Shown: piece after piece, positions 59,611 through 64,000 of the stretch
Layout of the letters: each line of letters opens with the position of its first letter
Position numbering within the stretch: position 1 is the stretch's first letter
Source of the DNA: Pedobacter chinensis
GTDB lineage: Bacteria; Bacteroidota; Bacteroidia; Sphingobacteriales; Sphingobacteriaceae
Assembly (NCBI RefSeq): GCF_003339865.1
Contig: NZ_QPKV01000009.1
Span: forward strand, 124,001 to 188,000
Length of the DNA: 64,000 nt
Reading direction: 5' to 3'
Made by a program: the position numbers and the translations under genes
Notes under the pieces: generated by a model
What the model was told of the DNA's origin: nothing
What the model saw: the letters and a program-made list of their open reading frames with translations, nothing else
Databases searched by the model: none

Positions 59611-61593
59611 CTATTTAACGATAACCGAGCCTAAAAATTTAGAGATTTCTCTTTCAACGCCTTTTATCACACCATAACGCTGCATTAAAATCATTTGATT
59701 ATCGGTGTCTTTTTCCTCTTTAATCTCTTTTAAAAGATTGGTTAAAATTTTATCGACCTTACGTTTTTTCAAATGAAAGATACCACCTAAAACCGTTGCT
59801 TTAAGATTCATGCTTTCATCTTTTACATAAATTAAATGTTTGTTCAGCCAGTTCTCACTCAGCGCATATTCTGAAGTGGAAAGGGTAATGGCCAAATCTG
59901 CAATATCTCTTTCTTCATGTTTGATAAAGTGATTAGCGGTCGGCAATCTGCCCTTATCTATTTCTGTTTTATAATGATCAATGATCTTTTTGCAAAGGGC
60001 ATTTTCAAACTCAACATCAGCTAAGTTTTGCATGATAAAGGGACCAATGTACATATCATCAATATTATCCCAGTTCACAAACTCGTGACCATAAGCCAAT
60101 AGCAAGCGAACAATTTCTTTTTCTTGATTTTCGTCATTCTCTGCTGCACTCTGCTGACCAGAAGGGCCTGCCGTGTCATCCCATAAATCATCAGGCGGAC
60201 CAAGTGGTTCGGGCGCACCTGATGAAAACGTATTTTGATTTGAGGTATTATTATTGGCCCGCTGATTGCTTTCAAAGTTTTTCTTAACCTTATTAGAGCG
60301 CATTTTGTTCAATTCGCTCATTAAGATTCGTTCTTCAATTTCAAGCAAACTGCTGGATTCCCGAACAAATACTGATGCTTTGATTGGATCAGGAATTTTT
60401 GCGATACTTTCTACAATATCACGGATGATACCTGCTCTTTTTATCGGATCATTCCCTGCATCTTTTAGTAATACATTGGCTTTGTATAAGATAAAGTCTT
60501 TTCTGTTTTGCTCTAAATAGGTTTTAAAGGCTCCAGCACCTACATGATGCATATATGAATCGGGGTCATGCCCGTCAGGAAAGGAAACAATTTTAACATT
60601 GAGTCCTTCTTCCAGAATCATATCCAAACCCCGGAGTGAAGCTTTTATACCTGCAGCATCACCATCAAACAAAATGGTAATGTTTTGAGTGAAACGGCCT
60701 ATCAGCTTAATCTGTTCAACCGTTAGCGAGGTTCCGGATGAGGCAACCACATTTTCAATTCCTGCCTGATGAACGGAAAGCACATCGGCATAACCTTCTG
60801 CTAAATAGCAATTATCTGAATCGCGAATGGCTTTTTTTGCGTGGAACAAGCCATACAGCACATTTGATTTATGATAGATTTCACTCTCGGGAGAATTAAC
60901 ATACTTCGGAACATTTTTATCGGTTTTAAGTGTTCTTCCCCCAAAACCAATAATCCTGCCTGTAAAATTGTGGATTGGAAACATCACGCGTCCTCGAAAA
61001 CGATCGTAGATTTTTCCATTATCATTTTTAATAGACAATCCTGTGGATTCTAAAAATTCGAGTTTATGCCCTGCACTGACAGCGCTTTGTGTCATGGCAT
61101 CCCAAACATCGGGCGAGTAACCAACTTCAAATTTTTTCAGAATATCTTCTCTGAAACCACGTTCCTTAAAATAACTTAGGCCAATGCTCTTTCCTTCATC
61201 GGTTTCCCAAAGTTGTTTCACAAAAAATGCTGCTGCAAATTGAGAAACGATATATAAACTTTCCTTCGCACTTTGGGCTTCGGCATCTTGCGGGGTAAGT
61301 TCTGTTTCCTGAACTTCGATATTGTATTTATTGGCTAAGAACTTAAGCGCCTCTGGATAGGAATATTTTTCATGATCCATGATAAAACGCACCGAATCTC
61401 CACCTTTACCACAACCAAAGCACTTGTAAATCCCTTTGGTTACCGATACGTGAAACGACGGTGTTTTTTCTCCATGGAAAGGACAATTACCAATCAAACT
61501 GGTTCCGCGTTTTTTTAAGTGCACAAAATCCCCTACTACCTCCTCAATCCGGGCGGTATCCATTATCTTATCTATCGTTTCGCGGTTTATCAT
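59611..61593 (-). CDS. dnaG: DNA primase DnaG
   Basis: A 660-residue replication primase. The ATG at 61593 (MINRETIDKIMDTAR) is the family start; an upstream TTG at 61602 is not. The zinc ribbon is CPFHGEKTP with CFGCGKGGDS (about residues 37-64). The Toprim core has YLAEGYADVLSVHQAG, SSGTSLT and ITILFDGDAAGIKA with acidic metal ligands. The C-terminal helicase-binding part (about 455-655) is less conserved and includes a Gln/Asn/Ser-rich linker (RANNNTSNQNTF). It makes RNA primers at the replication fork. The next gene on the strand is in the repeats, so it is alone here. Confidence 0.96.
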   Translation of the reverse strand: MINRETIDKIMDTARIEEVVGDFVHLKKRGTSLIGNCPFHGEKTPSFHVSVTKGIYKCFGCGKGGDSVRFIMDHEKYSYPEALKFLANKYNIEVQETELTPQDAEAQSAKESLYIVSQFAAAFFVKQLWETDEGKSIGLSYFKERGFREDILKKFEVGYSPDVWDAMTQSAVSAGHKLEFLESTGLSIKNDNGKIYDRFRGRVMFPIHNFTGRIIGFGGRTLKTDKNVPKYVNSPESEIYHKSNVLYGLFHAKKAIRDSDNCYLAEGYADVLSVHQAGIENVVASSGTSLTVEQIKLIGRFTQNITILFDGDAAGIKASLRGLDMILEEGLNVKIVSFPDGHDPDSYMHHVGAGAFKTYLEQNRKDFILYKANVLLKDAGNDPIKRAGIIRDIVESIAKIPDPIKASVFVRESSSLLEIEERILMSELNKMRSNKVKKNFESNQRANNNTSNQNTFSSGAPEPLGPPDDLWDDTAGPSGQQSAAENDENQEKEIVRLLLAYGHEFVNWDNIDDMYIGPFIMQNLADVEFENALCKKIIDHYKTEIDKGRLPTANHFIKHEERDIADLAITLSTSEYALSENWLNKHLIYVKDESMNLKATVLGGIFHLKKRKVDKILTNLLKEIKEEKDTDNQMILMQRYGVIKGVEREISKFLGSVIVK

Positions 61594-61649
61594 ATACCCC
61601 AAACCCCTAAAGGGGCTTTTACCTTTTTATCTTAATTTATGATGTAAAT

Positions 61650-62281
61650 GCTTCAGACGAAGCAATCTGTTTTACCGGTGTTAATTTCCTCGGTGCAAAA
61701 TTAAAAAGATTGCTTCACTCCCCTCACAACCCTTCCGCTTCAGTTCGCAATGACGGAACCTTTAACGTCATTGCAGGGAGGAACTACGAAGCAATCTGTT
61801 CCACCGGTGTTAATTTCCTCGGTGCAAAATTAAAAAGATTGCTTCACTCCTCCTCACAACCCCTCCGCTTCAGTTCGCAATGACGACAGCCTTTACCGTC
61901 ATTGCGGGGAGGAACGACAAAGCAATCTGTTCTACTATTTTTAATCCGCTTATCACAAAATCAAAAAGATTGCTTCACTCCTCCTCACAATCCCCTTCCT
62001 TCAGTTCGCAATGACGACAACCTTTAACGTCATTGCGAGGAGGAACGACGAAGCAATCTGTTCTGCTATTTTTAATTTCCTTATCAAAAAATCAAAAAGA
62101 TTGCTTCACTCCTCTCACAACCCTTCCGCTTCAGTTCGCAATGACGACAGTCTTTAACGTCATTGCGAGGAGGAACGACGAAGCAATCTGTTCCACCGGT
62201 GTTAATTTCCTCTTATCACAAAATCAAAAAGATTGCTTCACTCCTCCTCACAATCCCCTCCGCTTCAGTTCGCAATGACGA
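61650..62281. repeat. Tandem array of a 130-bp palindromic repeat
   Basis: Five units with period 130-131 begin GTCATTGC at 61767, 61898, 62029 and 62159, with a truncated first unit at 61650. Each has inverted arms: GTCATTGCGAGGAGGAACGA and GAAGCAATCT against AGATTGCTTCACTCC and TCGCAATGAC. The inner part differs slightly (ACCGGTGTTAATTTCC or TATTTTTAATTT). Single copies lie at 46730 and 50854. Open frames in the array are artefacts of the repeat. No gene in 61594-62286. Confidence 0.92.
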
Positions 62282-62286
62282 TGGCC

Positions 62287-62946
62287 TTACCTTACCAAGG
62301 GTAATAACTGGTCAGCAACAAGTTTATTCCCTGCATCATTTAAATGCACCCTATCAGTGGTTAAAACCCCTTTTTCATTATCCTCAGGATTATGTTTTAC
62401 CTCGTAATCAGTAAAAACTTTTCTCAGGTCGCAAAGTGGAAGATTGTTCTTCAATGCCAATGCTCTGATACCATCTGCATATTTATTCAAGTCGGCATCG
62501 AGTTCATTTGTACCGTCTTTCTTCTCTCCAACAACCGATGGTGTACAAAGCACCACCTTGCTCCCAACGCCCTGAATTTTATTAATCAAAGCCTGATAAA
62601 ACTTCAAATATTTATCATAATCAGTTCCAGTATGCGAAGATTGCTTATGCCATACATCGTTAATACCAACATAAATTACTACCAAATCTGGCTTTTTATT
62701 GAGCACATCATCTTCTAATCTTAAGTATAAGTCATAAACTTTATTGCCCCCAATACCAGCACCAATAATGTCGTATTTAGTTGAATCCAATGCTTTCCTG
62801 ATTAGTGTAACATAACCATTTTTGGAAACACCTTGTTGTGTAATCGAGTCGCCGAAGAAAATAATTCGTTTTGGTTTCAATGTCATTGATGTAAATGCGA
62901 TTAAGCAAAAGCCAAGTAAAATACTTGTTTTAAATAGATTTTTCAT
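62287..62946 (-). CDS. SGNH/GDSL-family hydrolase
   Basis: A 219-residue exported hydrolase with a signal peptide (SILLGFCLIAFTSMTL). The SGNH blocks are: block I GDSITQQG with the nucleophile Ser, block II glycine in GAGIGGNKVYD, block III GINDVW with Asn, and block V DRVHLNDAG with Asp and His. The substrate could be an acylated carbohydrate or lipid; members of this group often act as deacetylases. It lies 20 bases after the serine hydrolase gene on the same strand, so the two are probably co-transcribed. Confidence 0.9.
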   Translation of the reverse strand: MKNLFKTSILLGFCLIAFTSMTLKPKRIIFFGDSITQQGVSKNGYVTLIRKALDSTKYDIIGAGIGGNKVYDLYLRLEDDVLNKKPDLVVIYVGINDVWHKQSSHTGTDYDKYLKFYQALINKIQGVGSKVVLCTPSVVGEKKDGTNELDADLNKYADGIRALALKNNLPLCDLRKVFTDYEVKHNPEDNEKGVLTTDRVHLNDAGNKLVADQLLPLVR

Positions 62947-62966
62947 GTTCTTATTAATTGGTTAGA

Positions 62967-64000
62967 TTATTTTTTATCACTCTTTTTGAAATCCAGATCC
63001 TGGAAATCGAAGCTGAAATCAGTTAACGGAGAAATCGCCTCCATTTTAAAGCCATCGGCTATGGCATTATTGTCAAGACTAAAGTTAACAAAAGCATCAG
63101 CATCCAAACTTCGATCATACCATTTTACTATAAACGTATTTCCTTTGTAATATGTCATATCGCCTTTTAATTTTGGCGAGTTTTTAGCCTGGAAATGCAT
63201 TTTACCATTTTGTTCGTTAATCGTAACATCTCCAAACCAGGCATCGTGAAATATTCCCGAATAATTTTTAATCTCAGGTTTTATTGAATTTACTTTTTGT
63301 TGCGACTCGATATCTGCCCAAACTTTAGCAACCAATTCATTCGCCTGCTTCTCATTTCTAAGTCTGTTATCGTTATAGGTTTTTATTCTGTCTTGACCTT
63401 TAATTCCTAAATAACCATCTTTTATTGAATTGGTAATCGCATTAAATGCTGCACCAGATTGTTGATTAGTTAATACAATAATCCCCAGTTTCAGATCAGG
63501 AAGGATGGTAACCTGGGTAACGATACCAGATAAACCGCCAGTATGAGTAGCCTGAAAATTACCATTAACATTACTCAAAAACCAACCTAAGCCATAACTG
63601 CTAAAACTAGCAGGATTACCACCTGCAATGATAGTTTGCGGTGTCCAGAGTTCTTTAGCTACCGAAGGACTAAATAATTTTTTATCCAGGTTTTCGCCAT
63701 ATTTACCACCATTAATCATCGCCATTACCCACTTACTCATATCTGTAACATTCGAATAAATACCTCCTGCGGCGTTTGCTATTTCTCCAAAGCTTAAACC
63801 CACCGGAAGCAATTTTCCTTCGTATGGCGCATGCCCGTCAATTATATTGGATTTATCTTTTAATCGATACCAGGAAGCAGCAGTTTTTGTCATGCCCAAA
63901 GGTTTAATGATTCTGCTTTCGATAAAATCTTCGTAGGTAATTCCAGAAACCCTGGCTACTATATCTCCGGCTACGATATACATTAAGTTATCGTAGTCAT
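62967..64000 (-). CDS. Serine hydrolase (beta-lactamase/PBP4-like class C family), 5' end missing
   Basis: The frame is open to the right edge, so the N-terminus with the signal peptide and SxxK is outside. What remains, about 344 residues, starts in YDNLMYIVAG; this matches the Y-x-N catalytic motif of the class C beta-lactamase-like family. Next come GITYEDFIESRIIKPLGMTKTAA and ALIVLTNQQSGAAF-like text (LKLGIIVLTNQQSG) around the third motif HTGGLSG. A C-terminal DUF3471-like beta domain (VNSIKPEIKNYSGIFHDAWFG) follows. Such proteins are D-peptidases or esterases in the periplasm. It lies 20 bases before the SGNH gene on the same strand. Confidence 0.88.
   Translation of the reverse strand, partial: DYDNLMYIVAGDIVARVSGITYEDFIESRIIKPLGMTKTAASWYRLKDKSNIIDGHAPYEGKLLPVGLSFGEIANAAGGIYSNVTDMSKWVMAMINGGKYGENLDKKLFSPSVAKELWTPQTIIAGGNPASFSSYGLGWFLSNVNGNFQATHTGGLSGIVTQVTILPDLKLGIIVLTNQQSGAAFNAITNSIKDGYLGIKGQDRIKTYNDNRLRNEKQANELVAKVWADIESQQKVNSIKPEIKNYSGIFHDAWFGDVTINEQNGKMHFQAKNSPKLKGDMTYYKGNTFIVKWYDRSLDADAFVNFSLDNNAIADGFKMEAISPLTDFSFDFQDLDFKKSDKK

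Noticed and set aside
61650..62281. CRISPR array
   Set aside because: Units are 130 bases and identical throughout, with no variable spacers of 28-40 bases, and no cas genes are near.
62033..62414. 81- and 83-codon frames over the SGNH upstream region
   Set aside because: They translate the palindromic repeat array and overlap the SGNH gene on the other strand.

Overview
The window looks like the chromosome of a Bacteroidota bacterium, most likely Sphingobacteriaceae (Pedobacter or a close relative). By eye the DNA is AT-rich. It carries a SusC/SusD pair with a FecR/ECF-sigma regulator, an alternative complex III (Act) plus aa3 oxidase cluster, LytTR/His_kinase regulation, many short lipoproteins, several exact TAnnTTTG -7 boxes, and families of palindromic intergenic repeats. 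I saw no tRNA, rRNA, CRISPR array, transposase or prophage.

Layout. 1-2 kb: the 3' end of htpG with its terminator, then a two-gene unit with a small restriction-nuclease-like protein. 2.2-7.6 kb: a putative RiPP locus. A LytTR response regulator and a His_kinase sensor flank a 47-codon cysteine-free peptide gene on the opposite strand; next comes a full-length LanB-type dehydratase with no LanC, protease or transporter in view. A short ORF and a terminator hairpin lie upstream of lanB. 7.6-10.2 kb: a STAND/NACHT-like ATPase. 10.2-13.1 kb: an OmpA-like lipoprotein, DUF2461, DUF983 and a small membrane protein, separated by repeat clusters. 13.2-23.3 kb: an ECF sigma - FecR - SusC - SusD - HExxH lipoprotein - DUF4302 nutrient-uptake locus. 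23.4-40 kb: the respiratory supercomplex locus actABCDEF-ctaC-ctaD, then ctaA, ctaB, two subunit III genes, subunit IV, a SCO homologue without the copper cysteines, and DUF420, all on the minus strand with terminators inside and at the end. 40-42.5 kb: a deoxyhypusine-synthase-like protein and a BamA/TamA-like barrel. 42.6-46.4 kb: a BlaI - M56/amidase fusion - M56 fusion operon with a three-copy 17-bp operator candidate and a downstream TonB-receptor remnant. 46.4-47 kb: an 11-bp phased tandem array and a 170-bp duplication. 47-64 kb: DUF1345, a methyltransferase, a SirB1-like protein, a GH18 chitinase, an esterase, prfB with its programmed +1 frameshift, an M20 amidohydrolase, pgi, DUF4251, a glutaminyl cyclase, yraN, dnaG, an SGNH hydrolase and a truncated serine hydrolase, with long tandem repeat arrays at 57.4-58.0 and 61.6-62.3 kb.

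How the genes work together. The Act complex oxidises menaquinol and passes electrons through c-type haems to the aa3 oxidase; ctaA/ctaB make haem A and the SCO/DUF420 genes probably assist assembly. The Sus locus imports a ligand sensed through FecR/sigma. The BlaI-M56 locus looks like a BlaR1-type proteolytic signalling operon in which the penicillin sensor is replaced by envelope-facing domains. The strongest candidates for undescribed biology are the M56 fusion operon and the Cys-free peptide/orphan LanB locus. All family assignments rest on reading motifs; no database search was run.
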